A DNA stretch of 64,000 bases from JAFGXT01 sp963677165 (GTDB taxonomy: Bacteria > Verrucomicrobiota > Lentisphaeria > Victivallales > SZUA-371). The notes under the pieces were generated by a model, which was given only the letters and a program-made list of their open reading frames with translations, did no database searches and had not been told where the DNA came from. The position numbers and the translations under genes are program-made. Below are positions 45,705 through 55,675 of this stretch, piece after piece. Positions within the stretch are counted from its first letter, which is position 1, and each line of letters opens with the position of its first letter. The DNA lies in NCBI GenBank assembly GCA_963677165.2, contig CAXXSX010000002.1, positions 4,960,001 through 5,024,000 of the forward strand. The letters run 5' to 3'.

Positions 45705-47231
45705 ATGATTAAGTTTAACAAAGGGAAAACGAATCCTAAAGTTTTAATTGTTACACCGGAAATTACATATCTTCCAGACGGAATGGGTAACATGTCCAAC
45801 CGTCTTAAAGCCAAGGCCGGAGGCCTGGCAGACGTATCCGCCTCGCTTGTCTCCGCCCTGTTCAGATCGGGCGCCGATGTCCATGTCGCCCTGCCCCATT
45901 ACCGAAGAATGTTCAATATCGATGTTGGTAAACTGATTAACAGTGAGCTGCGCGTATACGTCAGTAATTTGTCGAACAAACGAATTCACCTGGCAGAAGA
46001 CCGGGCCTTCTACTATCGGAATACCGTTTACAGCAACTATTCCGAAGACAGTTTTAAATTCGCTATGGCCTTCCAGCGTGAAGTAATCAACAATATTATT
46101 CCTAACGTAAATCCTGACCTGATTCATTGCAATGACTGGATGACTGGATTAATTCCTGCTCATGCCAGACGTCTGGGCATTCCATGCCTTTTCACGGTAC
46201 ACAACATTCATACCCAGAAACTTTCCCTGGAATACATTGAAGACCGCGGTATTGATGCCGCTGAATTCTGGGAAAATCTTTATTTTGAACGTCCCCCTGC
46301 GAATTACGAAGAAAGCCGTTCCAATAATGGTGTGGATTTGCTGACCAGCGGTATTTTCGCAGCTCATTTCATCAATACTGTAAGCCCAACGTTCCTCAAT
46401 GAAATTTGTGACGGACATCACGATTTCATACCCGACCATATCCGCCGGGAAATGATTTCCAAAAAACTATCCGGTTGCGCAACCGGTATTCTTAACGCTC
46501 CAGATGACTCTTATAATCCGGAAACGGACCGGAAAATCTGGACCAACTACAATGCTGATGACGCAATGAAAGGCAAACTTGCCAACAAAGAAGAATTCCA
46601 ACGCCGTACCGGTCTGGCAATCAATCCCAAAGCTCCAATCTTTTTCTGGCCGTCACGACTCGACCCGGTCCAGAAAGGGTGCCAGTTATTGGCGGAAATC
46701 ATGTATAAAATGGTGGATAAATATTGGAAACAGGGTTTGCAGATTGCCATTGTGGCAAACGGCTCAGCTCAGGAATGGTTCCATAATATTGCCCGGGGAC
46801 ATGATATCTATGACCGAGTGGCTGTATGTGATTTTGACGAAAAACTCTCACATCTCGGTTACGCGGCAAGTGACTTCATGCTCATGCCATCACTGTTCGA
46901 ACCTTGCGGACTGCCTCAGATGGTCAGTCCAATTTATGGAACTCTTCCAATCGTCATGGATACCGGCGGCCTTCATGATACGGTTCACCCCCTTAATGTT
47001 GACAACAACACTGGCAATGGTTTTGTTTTTGAGACTTATGATTCAGGCGGTCTAATGTGGGCAGTCGACCAGGCAATGAAGTTTTACAAACTGCCCAAGT
47101 CTAAAAGAACGCCTCAGATTACCCGTATTATGCAGGAAGCAAAGGCTGAATTCAATCACGACAACACGGCACGTGAATATATCAATATTTATGAAACCAT
47201 GTTGCGCCGTCCTCTGGTTTCTCGTTCATAA
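45705..47231 (+). CDS. glgA: Glycogen synthase, GT5
   Basis: This 508-residue enzyme extends alpha-1,4-glucan from ADP-glucose (or UDP-glucose). The substrate-binding KAGGLADV motif is at residues 37-44, preceded by an extra loop (TYLPDGMGNM) not seen in short bacterial GlgA. HCNDWMTGLIPAH, TVHNIHTQ and the catalytic FEPCGLPQM motif are also present. AAGGAA precedes the start, and glgB follows after 37 bp, probably on the same transcript. Confidence 0.92.
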   Translation: MIKFNKGKTNPKVLIVTPEITYLPDGMGNMSNRLKAKAGGLADVSASLVSALFRSGADVHVALPHYRRMFNIDVGKLINSELRVYVSNLSNKRIHLAEDRAFYYRNTVYSNYSEDSFKFAMAFQREVINNIIPNVNPDLIHCNDWMTGLIPAHARRLGIPCLFTVHNIHTQKLSLEYIEDRGIDAAEFWENLYFERPPANYEESRSNNGVDLLTSGIFAAHFINTVSPTFLNEICDGHHDFIPDHIRREMISKKLSGCATGILNAPDDSYNPETDRKIWTNYNADDAMKGKLANKEEFQRRTGLAINPKAPIFFWPSRLDPVQKGCQLLAEIMYKMVDKYWKQGLQIAIVANGSAQEWFHNIARGHDIYDRVAVCDFDEKLSHLGYAASDFMLMPSLFEPCGLPQMVSPIYGTLPIVMDTGGLHDTVHPLNVDNNTGNGFVFETYDSGGLMWAVDQAMKFYKLPKSKRTPQITRIMQEAKAEFNHDNTAREYINIYETMLRRPLVSRS

Positions 47232-47268
47232 CCGAACGACAACCATTATATAAAGGTACAACTGAAAG

Positions 47269-49296
47269 ATGATAAATCACATTCCCAACAAAACCCGGGC
47301 GCTCCGCGCGGACAGTTATCTCGAACCTTTCATGGACCAAATTAATGCCCGTCAGACACGAGCAAAAGAAGTGGAACAACGCCTGACTGGCGGCAAGAGT
47401 ACTCTTGCTGATTTTGCTTCGGGCCACGAATATTTTGGTCTGCATTTCATGGAAAGTCACTGGATATTCCGGGAATGGGCTCCCAACGCAACCGCCATGT
47501 TTCTGGTTGGAGACTTTTCCGGCTGGAAAGAACTGCCGCAGTTCTGCCTGACCAGAAAGGACGACTCCAGCAGCGGCGTATGGGAACTGCGATGCCAACG
47601 CGATTTATTTAAACACGGGATGCATTACAGTCTAAAAATCTACTGGGCCGACGGCGGCGGCTACCGTATTCCGTCATACGCAAGAAGAGTGGTCCAGGAC
47701 CACAATACAAAACTGTTTTCCGCTCAAGTGTGGAAACCTGAAAAACAATACAAATGGAAAAACGATACACCTCCGGGCAGTTCAAATTCCATATTTATTT
47801 ACGAATCACATGTCGGCATGGGTCAGGAACATGAACGTGTCGGTACCTACCTCGAATTTAAGGATCAGGTATTACCCCGAGTCAAATCCGGAGGCTACGA
47901 CACGGTTCAGATCATGGCGGTTATGGAACATCCGTATTACGGTTCGTTCGGCTATCACGTATCCAGTTTTTTCGCGGCGTCATCACGTTTCGGAACGCCT
48001 GAAGAATTTAAGGAACTGGTAGATACTGCCCATGGAATGGGGCTGCGGGTTATCATTGATTTGGTTCATTCCCATGCAGTGAAAAACGAAGTTGAAGGCC
48101 TGGGCAAATTCGACGGCACCAGTTATCAGTATTTTCATGAGGGTGGCCGCGGAGAACATTCCGCCTGGGATTCCTATTGCTTTAATTACTCTAAGCCGGA
48201 AGTACTTCACTTCCTGTTGTCAAACTGTCGATTCTGGCTGGACGAATATCATGTCGACGGCTTTCGCTTTGATGGTGTAACCAGCATGCTTTATCTGCAC
48301 CACGGACTTGGCGGCTCCTTTACTTCATATGGCGACTATTTTACCGATATGGTTGATGAAGAGGCCCTCACCTATCTGACGCTTGCCAATAAAGTAATCC
48401 ATACCGTCAAACCTGACGCAGTCACCGTTGCGGAAGATGTCAGCGGCATGCCGGGGCTTGGAGCTCCAGTCGACCAGGGCGGATGCGGCTTCGATTACCG
48501 TCTGGCTATGGGAGTAACGGACTACTGGTTCAAACTCTTTGATCTCAAAGATGAAGACTGGAGCATGGAAGGACTGTGGCACGAACTGACCAACCGCCGT
48601 CAGGACGAAAAAACCGTTAGTTATGTTGAATGTCATGACCAGGCAATTGTCGGTGGTAAAACCATGGCATTTACACTGATGGACGCGGCCATGTACGACT
48701 CAATGCATAAAGATTCACAAAACATGATAATTGACCGAGGTATGGCACTGCACAAAATGGCACGGCTCATCACGCTGGCATCATGTTCAAACGGCTACCT
48801 GAACTTCATGGGGAATGAATTCGGTCATCCGGAATGGGTGGACTTTCCACGCGAAGGTAACGGCTGGTCATATCACTATGCCAGACGCCAATGGTCGCTG
48901 GCAACTCATCCTGATCTGCGTTATCAGTATCTCGATAATTTTGACCGTGAAATGATGAATCTTATCCGCCAACATAATATTATCAGAAAATCACGTCCGC
49001 AGCGGCTTTATGTTCATGACGAACAGAAGATCATTGCTTTTGAACGTGGCGGATTGTTTTTCTTTTTCAATTTCAATCACAGTACATCATTTTCGGATTT
49101 TCCAATTGAAACTCTGCCGGGAGAATACAAGCTTGTCCTTGATACTGACAGCGGAAAATTCGGAGGGCACGAACGCATTCAGCCAAATCAAACATTTTTC
49201 ACCACGCCAACTGACGAGCATCATCAGTTACGCCACATGCTGCACCTGTATCTGCCGGCAAGAAGCGCAATGATACTTGAACGCATTGGGAAATAA
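47269..49296 (+). CDS. glgB: 1,4-alpha-glucan branching enzyme, GH13 (eukaryotic-type)
   Basis: This 675-residue enzyme transfers alpha-glucan segments to 1,6 positions. It has an N-terminal CBM48 domain (FREWAPNATAMFLVGDFSGW, about 67-86). The GH13 barrel has nucleophile Asp335 (GFRFDGV), acid/base Glu389 (VAEDVSG) and Asp457 (VECHDQA). Sequence style (ATAMFLVGDFSGW, GSFGYHV) is closer to the GH13_8 eukaryote/PVC-type branching enzymes than to enteric GlgB. Its stop lies 2 bp from the convergent AraC gene. Confidence 0.93.
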   Translation: MINHIPNKTRALRADSYLEPFMDQINARQTRAKEVEQRLTGGKSTLADFASGHEYFGLHFMESHWIFREWAPNATAMFLVGDFSGWKELPQFCLTRKDDSSSGVWELRCQRDLFKHGMHYSLKIYWADGGGYRIPSYARRVVQDHNTKLFSAQVWKPEKQYKWKNDTPPGSSNSIFIYESHVGMGQEHERVGTYLEFKDQVLPRVKSGGYDTVQIMAVMEHPYYGSFGYHVSSFFAASSRFGTPEEFKELVDTAHGMGLRVIIDLVHSHAVKNEVEGLGKFDGTSYQYFHEGGRGEHSAWDSYCFNYSKPEVLHFLLSNCRFWLDEYHVDGFRFDGVTSMLYLHHGLGGSFTSYGDYFTDMVDEEALTYLTLANKVIHTVKPDAVTVAEDVSGMPGLGAPVDQGGCGFDYRLAMGVTDYWFKLFDLKDEDWSMEGLWHELTNRRQDEKTVSYVECHDQAIVGGKTMAFTLMDAAMYDSMHKDSQNMIIDRGMALHKMARLITLASCSNGYLNFMGNEFGHPEWVDFPREGNGWSYHYARRQWSLATHPDLRYQYLDNFDREMMNLIRQHNIIRKSRPQRLYVHDEQKIIAFERGGLFFFFNFNHSTSFSDFPIETLPGEYKLVLDTDSGKFGGHERIQPNQTFFTTPTDEHHQLRHMLHLYLPARSAMILERIGK

Positions 49297-49298
49297 TA

Positions 49299-50261
49299 TT
49301 AACCGTTGAGTCGGCGATACTGGGACGGAGTCATACCTCTATATTTACGGAATACCCGGCAAAAGTAGTCAGTATCCTCATAGCCGGACTCCGTGGCAAT
49401 ATCTTTGAGCAAACGATCTGAATTCACCAGCAAGTTACAACTGTATTTTATTCTGGTATTGGTAAGATACTGCTGAACCGAAATGCCATGCTGAGTCTTA
49501 AAAATACGGCACATCTGGTTTACACTTATTCCAATATAGGCACTGATATCACGCATCATGATTTTTTTCGAAAGATTATCCTGAATATAATATTGAATCA
49601 ATTCAACAATAGAAACATCAGTATTGCCTCGTTGCGGAGGAATTCTTAATGTGCGCAGGTTTATCTGAAAATCAGGAAGCAGTTTTCGGATTATTCCGGA
49701 ATATATCAAACGACTAAAACACTGAATTCTTTCATCATAGCCAGTTTCACACTGCTGAATCTCTTTTGTTATTTCATTATATCCGATAAGTATTTCAGAG
49801 AAATCATGAAAAATGTGTTTATTACGAATGATCGCCTCACGCAGGCGATTCATATTTTCCCGCGCACCATCACCGTGACAGTGAACAAACAGCATAAAAC
49901 TAAAGACTACTGATTCTTTTACAGCCAGCCAGAAATGCGATGTATCAGGAGGAATCATTATCAGATCATTGTCGAAGACTGTAATATCTTTATCATCAAG
50001 CCGGTATTTCATGTGTCCGTGAACCACAAATGAAAACTCAAAGGTACGATGCGAATGAACCCGATGTTCCGGATCAGAAGCTGTCCCCGCAGGCATTATG
50101 TTAATATGCATGAGATGCGGCTGGATCATGAAGTTAACCAGACTATATGACTCCCGGAAATATTTCAACGATCTGAATTCTTCATTAATCTCCGCCAGCT
50201 CTTTATTAGTGAATTTCATTTGCCCATCCAGTATTGTTTCCTTCTCGTTGTAATCCATCAT
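49299..50261 (-). CDS. AraC-family regulator with cupin domain
   Basis: The N-terminal cupin domain has HRVHSHRTFEFSFVVHGHMKY and DNDLIMIPPDTSHFW. The C-terminal AraC helix-turn-helix domain (MMRDISAYIGISVNQMCRIFKTQHG...ATESGYEDTDYFCRVFRKYRG) ends TPSQYRRLNG. The frame stays open to 50330, but I prefer an inner Met (50261 or 50219), because the longer version would leave only 40 bp before the divergent FAD oxidoreductase. It probably controls that gene, as at 3.4-5.8 kb. Confidence 0.85.
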   Translation of the reverse strand: MMDYNEKETILDGQMKFTNKELAEINEEFRSLKYFRESYSLVNFMIQPHLMHINIMPAGTASDPEHRVHSHRTFEFSFVVHGHMKYRLDDKDITVFDNDLIMIPPDTSHFWLAVKESVVFSFMLFVHCHGDGARENMNRLREAIIRNKHIFHDFSEILIGYNEITKEIQQCETGYDERIQCFSRLIYSGIIRKLLPDFQINLRTLRIPPQRGNTDVSIVELIQYYIQDNLSKKIMMRDISAYIGISVNQMCRIFKTQHGISVQQYLTNTRIKYSCNLLVNSDRLLKDIATESGYEDTDYFCRVFRKYRGMTPSQYRRLNG

Positions 50262-50394
50262 ATGGATTAATTTAACCCAAAATATTAAATTTGTCCAGTT
50301 TATTGTTGGATTTTCCAGTTGCGTATACAAATAAAAAGTAATAAAATATATACATGATCACAAATCAATAATGAAATTCAGGGAATGGTCTAAC

Positions 50395-51885
50395 ATGGAA
50401 GAAGTAAAAAAATACATTAGCAAAGTCAGTGCGGACATTCTGGAACCAGTCGATGTAGTCATTGCCGGTGGAGGCACTGCCGGAATCACGGCAGCCCTGG
50501 CAGCGGCGCGCAACGGCGCGAAAACCATGCTGGTAGAACGCAGTGCCTGTCTCGGGGGAATGTTGACAACTGGTAATGCAGGCATTACCATGTTTACCAA
50601 ATTTTCCGGAAAACCTGATGAACATATTGCTGACCTGGAGGTATTAAAGAGCCATCCGGCTGAACTACATATTGCCGGTGGGATTACCATGGAACTGGCA
50701 AAAAGGCTGCTGGATGAAAAAATCGGCATCGGCAATTCCGGCACGATCGGCAGTTATATGTTCACTTCATCCGAAGATTTCAAACGCCTTCTTTTCCAGA
50801 TGATGAAAGAAGCAGGAGTCAAATTACGCCTGCATTCCTGGGTTACTGATGTCATTAAAGAAGGAAGTAATCTGCGGGGAATCATTGTTGAGTCGAAATC
50901 CGGTCGACAGATGATTCCCGCCAAACAGTTTGTCGACGCCACTGGTGATGGCGATGTTGCCGTTCGGGCCGGAGTTCCATTCACCGTCGGCGTTACAAAA
51001 CAGGATGTCTGCGCCAAACAGGCCACGCTCGGCGAAATGCACCCAATGGGAGTCATGTTTAAAGTAGGTAATGTTGACCTGAAAAAAACTTTTAACTGGT
51101 TGGAAAAAAATCCGCAGTATTACAAAAAACAGCCGTTCGCGCGTTTTTCTTTCGAAGAAGCTAAAGAGCGTCTGAAAAAAAATGAGATGGCAACGATTGA
51201 CGTGATTCGCGAAGGCGAAACCCCGTCTCGCTTCCAGATTTATAACTTGCCGACACCGGGAACAGTAACACTATGCTGTCCGAGCGTAAAAAATTTGGAC
51301 GGCTGCAATGTAGAGGATCTGACACGCGCCGAAGTAATCATAGCAGACATGCTCTACCGCTGGCTGAACAGTATCCATAAAGTTCCTGGCTTTGAAAATG
51401 CTTTTCTTCTACAGATTCCTGAAATAGGCGTACGTGAAACCCGTCATATTCAGGGGGATTATGTACTCAATCTTATGGATATTTATAAGCAAAAAGATTT
51501 TGAAGATTGTATCGGACTAGGCAGTCACCCGATTGATACCCGTCCTCGTCCTGAATGGCTGAATGATCCGGAAACCTCTTATCCTCCACGCTGGTATTTC
51601 CAAATTCCGTTTCGCGCCTTAACGGCTACAGGCATAGATAATCTGCTAATTGCAGGACGCTGCATCTCAGCTACCCACGAAGCTTTTGGCTGCATTCGTC
51701 CAACTGTACAATGTATGATAACAGGAGAGGCAGCCGGAACTGCGGCGGCCTTGTGTGTAAAATCTAATAAAATGGTACGTCAGCTTGATATTGAACAACT
51801 AAGAAATAGTTTAAAAAAACAAGGTGTATTATGCAATAACAAACAGGAGAAAGAGTTATGCGAAGCTCAACTAGTCACAGCATAA
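50395..51885 (+). CDS. FAD-dependent oxidoreductase (PF12831-type), second copy
   Basis: This 496-residue flavoprotein has an N-terminal Rossmann fold VDVVIAGGGTAGITAALAAARNG and MLVERSACLGGM, with VDATGDGDVAVRAGVPF in the middle. The closing segment is TGIDNLLIAGRCISATHEAFG...GEAAGTAAALC. It is a distant paralogue of the oxidoreductase at 3.4-4.8 kb and again faces a divergent AraC gene. I chose the ATG at 50395 behind AGGGA; an in-frame ATG at 50371 has no ribosome site. Its end overlaps the next gene by 28 bp. The substrate is unknown. Confidence 0.82.
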   Translation: MEEVKKYISKVSADILEPVDVVIAGGGTAGITAALAAARNGAKTMLVERSACLGGMLTTGNAGITMFTKFSGKPDEHIADLEVLKSHPAELHIAGGITMELAKRLLDEKIGIGNSGTIGSYMFTSSEDFKRLLFQMMKEAGVKLRLHSWVTDVIKEGSNLRGIIVESKSGRQMIPAKQFVDATGDGDVAVRAGVPFTVGVTKQDVCAKQATLGEMHPMGVMFKVGNVDLKKTFNWLEKNPQYYKKQPFARFSFEEAKERLKKNEMATIDVIREGETPSRFQIYNLPTPGTVTLCCPSVKNLDGCNVEDLTRAEVIIADMLYRWLNSIHKVPGFENAFLLQIPEIGVRETRHIQGDYVLNLMDIYKQKDFEDCIGLGSHPIDTRPRPEWLNDPETSYPPRWYFQIPFRALTATGIDNLLIAGRCISATHEAFGCIRPTVQCMITGEAAGTAAALCVKSNKMVRQLDIEQLRNSLKKQGVLCNNKQEKELCEAQLVTA

Positions 51886-52538
51886 GCAAAACGGCAAATT
51901 TCACACTCATCGAACTCCTCGTTGTGATCGCGATCATCGCGATTCTGGCAGCCATGCTGCTGCCGGCACTAAACCGTGCCCGAGATGTTGCAAAGTCAAT
52001 CAGTTGCGTTAATAATGAAAAACAACTTGGCCTATCTTTAATGAATTATGTGAACGATAACAACGGCACGTTTATCCCTGTTATCAGTACAGCGGCGGAA
52101 GGTTATCATCCATACTGGAACGAGCGCTTAAAGGAACATGGATATGTTTCCAACCTTAAAATTTTTGATTGCCCAGCAATGCCCGAGGAAAGTGAATGGT
52201 ATAACTATATTCAATATGGAATTAACCGTCGACTTGATATTGAAGTAGGAATATCCAATAGAATGTCCCGCTTCAAAAAACCGGCACAACTATTGACCTT
52301 AGTAGACTCCAGGCAATGCTCATCATCGGGATTAAGCTCAATCAGAATTGGATTTTGGAGAATTGAACCAAGTGTCTTGCGAACAACAACCTCTTATGGC
52401 TATCCTGATGCCCGACATTCTAACTCACTAAACATATTATGGATGGACGGCCATGTCGAATCACTGAAAAGCACGAATGACCCGTATTCATTATATCCAT
52501 TCAATGACTCCTGTTACTATGCCCCGGAAGATCAGTAA
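51858..52538 (+). CDS. Type II secretion-like prepilin (pseudopilin), lineage-type with WMDGH tail
   Basis: This 226-residue protein begins with about 15 residues, then FTLIELLVVIAIIAILAAML, the prepilin N-methylation/helix motif with Glu at +5. Position -1 is Asn rather than the usual Gly. The C-terminal part has ARHSNSLNILWMDGHVE, the DG-containing motif seen in the very large pseudopilin families of planctomycetes, verrucomicrobia and lentisphaera. It is probably exported and assembled or surface-displayed. It overlaps the FAD oxidoreductase by 28 bp and has AGGAG just before the start. A secreted glycosidase gene follows 29 bp on. Confidence 0.85.
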   Translation: MRSSTSHSISKTANFTLIELLVVIAIIAILAAMLLPALNRARDVAKSISCVNNEKQLGLSLMNYVNDNNGTFIPVISTAAEGYHPYWNERLKEHGYVSNLKIFDCPAMPEESEWYNYIQYGINRRLDIEVGISNRMSRFKKPAQLLTLVDSRQCSSSGLSSIRIGFWRIEPSVLRTTTSYGYPDARHSNSLNILWMDGHVESLKSTNDPYSLYPFNDSCYYAPEDQ

Positions 52539-52567
52539 AAAAGAAACTTCACGATTAAGGAACATAC

Positions 52568-55399
52568 ATGAAAACGGCAAATTTGTTATTTTATCTATTG
52601 GCAATATTCCTAGGAACACAAAAATGCTCAGCTTCTCTGGAATTTGAACCGGACTTTAAAATTCGCGGAAGCAAAACATGCAACTGGTGGTTACTCGGTC
52701 AGACGATTAATTTCAGGGGATTAACCAAAAGCGAGGCCAAAGAACTGCCAGCATATCGAAATAAGTTAAAAACAAAAGAAAAAACAAAAGAAATAGTTAT
52801 ACCAAATGACTGGAAAACAATCACTGGAACTATATATAACTCAGCAAACCGCAAGATCGCCCAAAAAACGGTGAATATCCAGGAGTTTTTACATAAAGGC
52901 TTCAACTGGAAGCCATCCAAACCAGGATTTTACTCGATAGAATTCAATGTAAAGAACCAAACGAACAATTCGTTATCCTTATATGAAACGTTATCTTCTC
53001 AGAGAGGCTGGACCGTAAAAGTGCCTCAAACCTCAATAAAGCTTTTTAGACATGAATTCGCGGTCTTGCCAAGCCACAGCCGCCAGGAGAACCGTCAGTA
53101 CTTCGGTGCTTCTATTGTATGGAACACCACACAAGAAGAAGTAAACATATTACCACTTTTAGGCTTTGGTTTTGTCAGACTCCATCCTGTTCGATGGTAT
53201 TTAATTGAACCACGAAAAGGCGAATATAACTGGGCAATAACTGATGGACTTATAAAAAAACTGCAAGAGAAAAATATTGATTGTATCGCCAACCTATGGG
53301 GAACCCCCAAATGGGCGTCATCACGGCCGGACGCGCCAGGCAAAGGAATTTGGCAGGACTATTTTGCCGCATATGCCCCAGCAAAAAACTCTGATCTAGC
53401 TGATTTTCTAAAAGCCTTTATGAAACGATATCCATTTATAAAAAACTGGGAAATATGGAATGAGCCTCATTTACCGGGACAATCCATTTTTTGGCGAAGT
53501 TCCCCGAAAGAGTTTGCTGCAATGCAAAAAGCTGGTTATGAGACAATCAAACAATTATCTCCCAACTCCACTGTCTGGCTGGGGGGAATTGGAATGCGTT
53601 ACCTGCCTTTCTATCAAAAAATAATAAAGCTGGGAACCGGAAAGTATTTTGATGTATTACCATTACATGGCCGTGATGTGGATCCAAAACCTTTTAATGC
53701 AATCAACAGAAAATATGGAGTTGCTCCTAAACCCTGGGTTCAGGGAGAATGGCACGCGATCCTATATAAAACAGCAGAAAAAAATCCACCGACTGAAACA
53801 AAGCTATCACACGACATGCTTAAAGATTTAATGCTTGCTTTTCAACGGAAAGTTTCAAAAGTTGTCGTATGGGGCTGGCGTCAGGGAACGGAAAGAGAGT
53901 TTTACAAACATTTTCATAACCACGGAGAAAAAAGGGTCAGCATAGGAGGCTTTTTCCGCAGCTTTCCGTATTGTGAGCCAAGACTTCCCCTTGTCGTACT
54001 TTGTAATTTCATGAATTGTTTTTCCGGAAAAATCAGTGTCATTGGCAGTTATGGATTCGATAAAGGCTCCCAGCAGGCCGTCTTAATGAAAAGTTCTGCT
54101 GGTAATACGTTGTTCTTCTGGCAGAACAAAAGCAAAAAAGTCAAACCCGCATTCAAACTGACAGAAGCATTTTCAAAATCCGGTATACTACAAAACTGGG
54201 AAGGACAAATTCTGAAAGCGGATAGCTCTTTTCAACTGAAACCTGATCTGGTTTATTTTCTTAAAAATCCCAATCAAAAAATCATGAATAGCTGGGAAAA
54301 GTATCAGGCCGACATACAGCAGAAAAAGAATGTTATTCTAAATTCCAACTTTCACGGATATTACCGAAACGGCAGTCTTTTTGATAAAAAAATGGAAATC
54401 ATAAATCCGGAAAATCTTATCTGGCAGTCTGTTAAAGATTATATCCCGATTGTTGCAATCGGCAATACAAAAAAATCAGAACTTGGATTGACTGGACGTT
54501 TCGCGCTCGGACTGGCGGATGGAGCAGTGGACCTGCTGGTAGAAGTGAAAGATAAAGTCCATATACAAAAGTATCCTGCGGAAAAATTATGGAACGGCGA
54601 CAGTATACAGTTTGCGTTTGATGCGACCCAAAAAGGACGTTCTGAAGACCGAATAGAATTCGGTGCCTGTATGAGTAGCAATGGTCCTGTTTTATGGAAA
54701 TTGTTTGCTCCAATGCTTGTTGGAGACTTACCGGCACGTTATACTGATCCTCCTGCCCGGGTAAAATTCGGAAAAATAAAAATTGACCAATCCTCCGGCA
54801 AAATTTCATATAAAATCCATATTTCCCGCAACGATCTTTTTCCACTTGCACATATGAAAGGACAACCTGTGCGTTTTTCTCTGCTGATTAATAATAATAA
54901 CGGAAAAGGACGCAACGGATATCTGGAGTGGGCCTCCGGTATCGGCAACGGAAAGCGACCGCAGGATTATGGAACCATGACCGTTTACATGAAAGAAACG
55001 GAATTATTATCTCAGCAAGATTTAAAAATATACCGTGGAAAAAGTCGAGCTGATATAGGCGAAAAGATCGCAAAAGTCACAATATCAAATTCAAATACAG
55101 TAGAAACGCTTCGTACAGCGCCATTGCCATTAACTCCCGGGATTGTATATACGATATCGTTTTCCGCGCGAGGCAATATAGATCTAAGGCTTTTTGCAAG
55201 ATTAAGTGGAACCCAAAATAAACGTCTGGATATTATCAGAAGAAGTCCGTTAAAACTAAAAAAAGACCAATGGATAAACTTCAAAAAAACATTAATTTTT
55301 CCTTCGACAGCAACGAATGCAGTTTTTTGTATTTTTGGCTACAAACAACAAGGCTTTTTTGAAATAAAAAACTTCTCTTTAAAAATAGGAAGCAACTAG
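52568..55399 (+). CDS. Secreted GH39/GH5-like glycosidase with CBM9-like domain
   Basis: In this 943-residue exported protein the signal peptide ends near TQKCSA. A beta domain of about 150 residues is followed by a (beta/alpha)8 barrel with acid/base Glu299 (KNWEIWNEPHLPG) and nucleophile candidate Glu394 (PWVQGEWHAI). After about residue 620 a beta-sandwich resembles CBM9-like modules (LLVEVKDKVHIQKYPAEKLWNGDSIQFAFD, reading in two pieces). A final beta-sandwich follows (LTPGIVYTISFSARGNIDLRLFAR). It probably attacks plant or algal polysaccharides outside the cell. The linkage is unknown, and GH39, GH5 and GH30-like clans all share this layout. Adjacent to the prepilin and D-lyxose isomerase genes. 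Confidence 0.75.
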   Translation: MKTANLLFYLLAIFLGTQKCSASLEFEPDFKIRGSKTCNWWLLGQTINFRGLTKSEAKELPAYRNKLKTKEKTKEIVIPNDWKTITGTIYNSANRKIAQKTVNIQEFLHKGFNWKPSKPGFYSIEFNVKNQTNNSLSLYETLSSQRGWTVKVPQTSIKLFRHEFAVLPSHSRQENRQYFGASIVWNTTQEEVNILPLLGFGFVRLHPVRWYLIEPRKGEYNWAITDGLIKKLQEKNIDCIANLWGTPKWASSRPDAPGKGIWQDYFAAYAPAKNSDLADFLKAFMKRYPFIKNWEIWNEPHLPGQSIFWRSSPKEFAAMQKAGYETIKQLSPNSTVWLGGIGMRYLPFYQKIIKLGTGKYFDVLPLHGRDVDPKPFNAINRKYGVAPKPWVQGEWHAILYKTAEKNPPTETKLSHDMLKDLMLAFQRKVSKVVVWGWRQGTEREFYKHFHNHGEKRVSIGGFFRSFPYCEPRLPLVVLCNFMNCFSGKISVIGSYGFDKGSQQAVLMKSSAGNTLFFWQNKSKKVKPAFKLTEAFSKSGILQNWEGQILKADSSFQLKPDLVYFLKNPNQKIMNSWEKYQADIQQKKNVILNSNFHGYYRNGSLFDKKMEIINPENLIWQSVKDYIPIVAIGNTKKSELGLTGRFALGLADGAVDLLVEVKDKVHIQKYPAEKLWNGDSIQFAFDATQKGRSEDRIEFGACMSSNGPVLWKLFAPMLVGDLPARYTDPPARVKFGKIKIDQSSGKISYKIHISRNDLFPLAHMKGQPVRFSLLINNNNGKGRNGYLEWASGIGNGKRPQDYGTMTVYMKETELLSQQDLKIYRGKSRADIGEKIAKVTISNSNTVETLRTAPLPLTPGIVYTISFSARGNIDLRLFARLSGTQNKRLDIIRRSPLKLKKDQWINFKKTLIFPSTATNAVFCIFGYKQQGFFEIKNFSLKIGSN

Positions 55400-55546
55400 T
55401 GCTCTGTATTGTTTAAATATTCGTATAGATTGCGAAGATTTTGAAATTCAATTCGTACTCTAAAAGGACCGCTAACACCGAGGCATCGAAGATGCTTGAA
55501 GAGCACAATATTCAAAGAAAAATTTTAAAAAAAACTCACGGCAAAC

Positions 55547-55644
55547 ACTTTGCAGTTCAATTTCCCCTTTTCTTTTTTGGGAAAATATTCATGTTTTTTC
55601 TCTGTCGAAAAAACAAAATTTAATCTAAAATCGAACTTGTCTAT
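55547..55644 (+). repeat. Degenerate dispersed repeat, copy B
   Basis: The core at 55580-55644 is the opposite-strand counterpart of 36724-36788 (about 85 percent by hand alignment). The similarity extends leftward to a CTTTGC motif at about 55548. It sits between the GH39-like and D-lyxose isomerase genes on the plus strand. Confidence 0.5.
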
Positions 55645-55675
55645 CTTCAATAAATCAATCATCAAAGGGAAAAAA

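Noticed and set aside
55441..55675. Reading frames upstream of D-lyxose isomerase (including the extended start at 55550)
   Set aside because: They run through the repeat, and the cupin family N-terminus begins at the 55676 ATG, which has a proper ribosome site.
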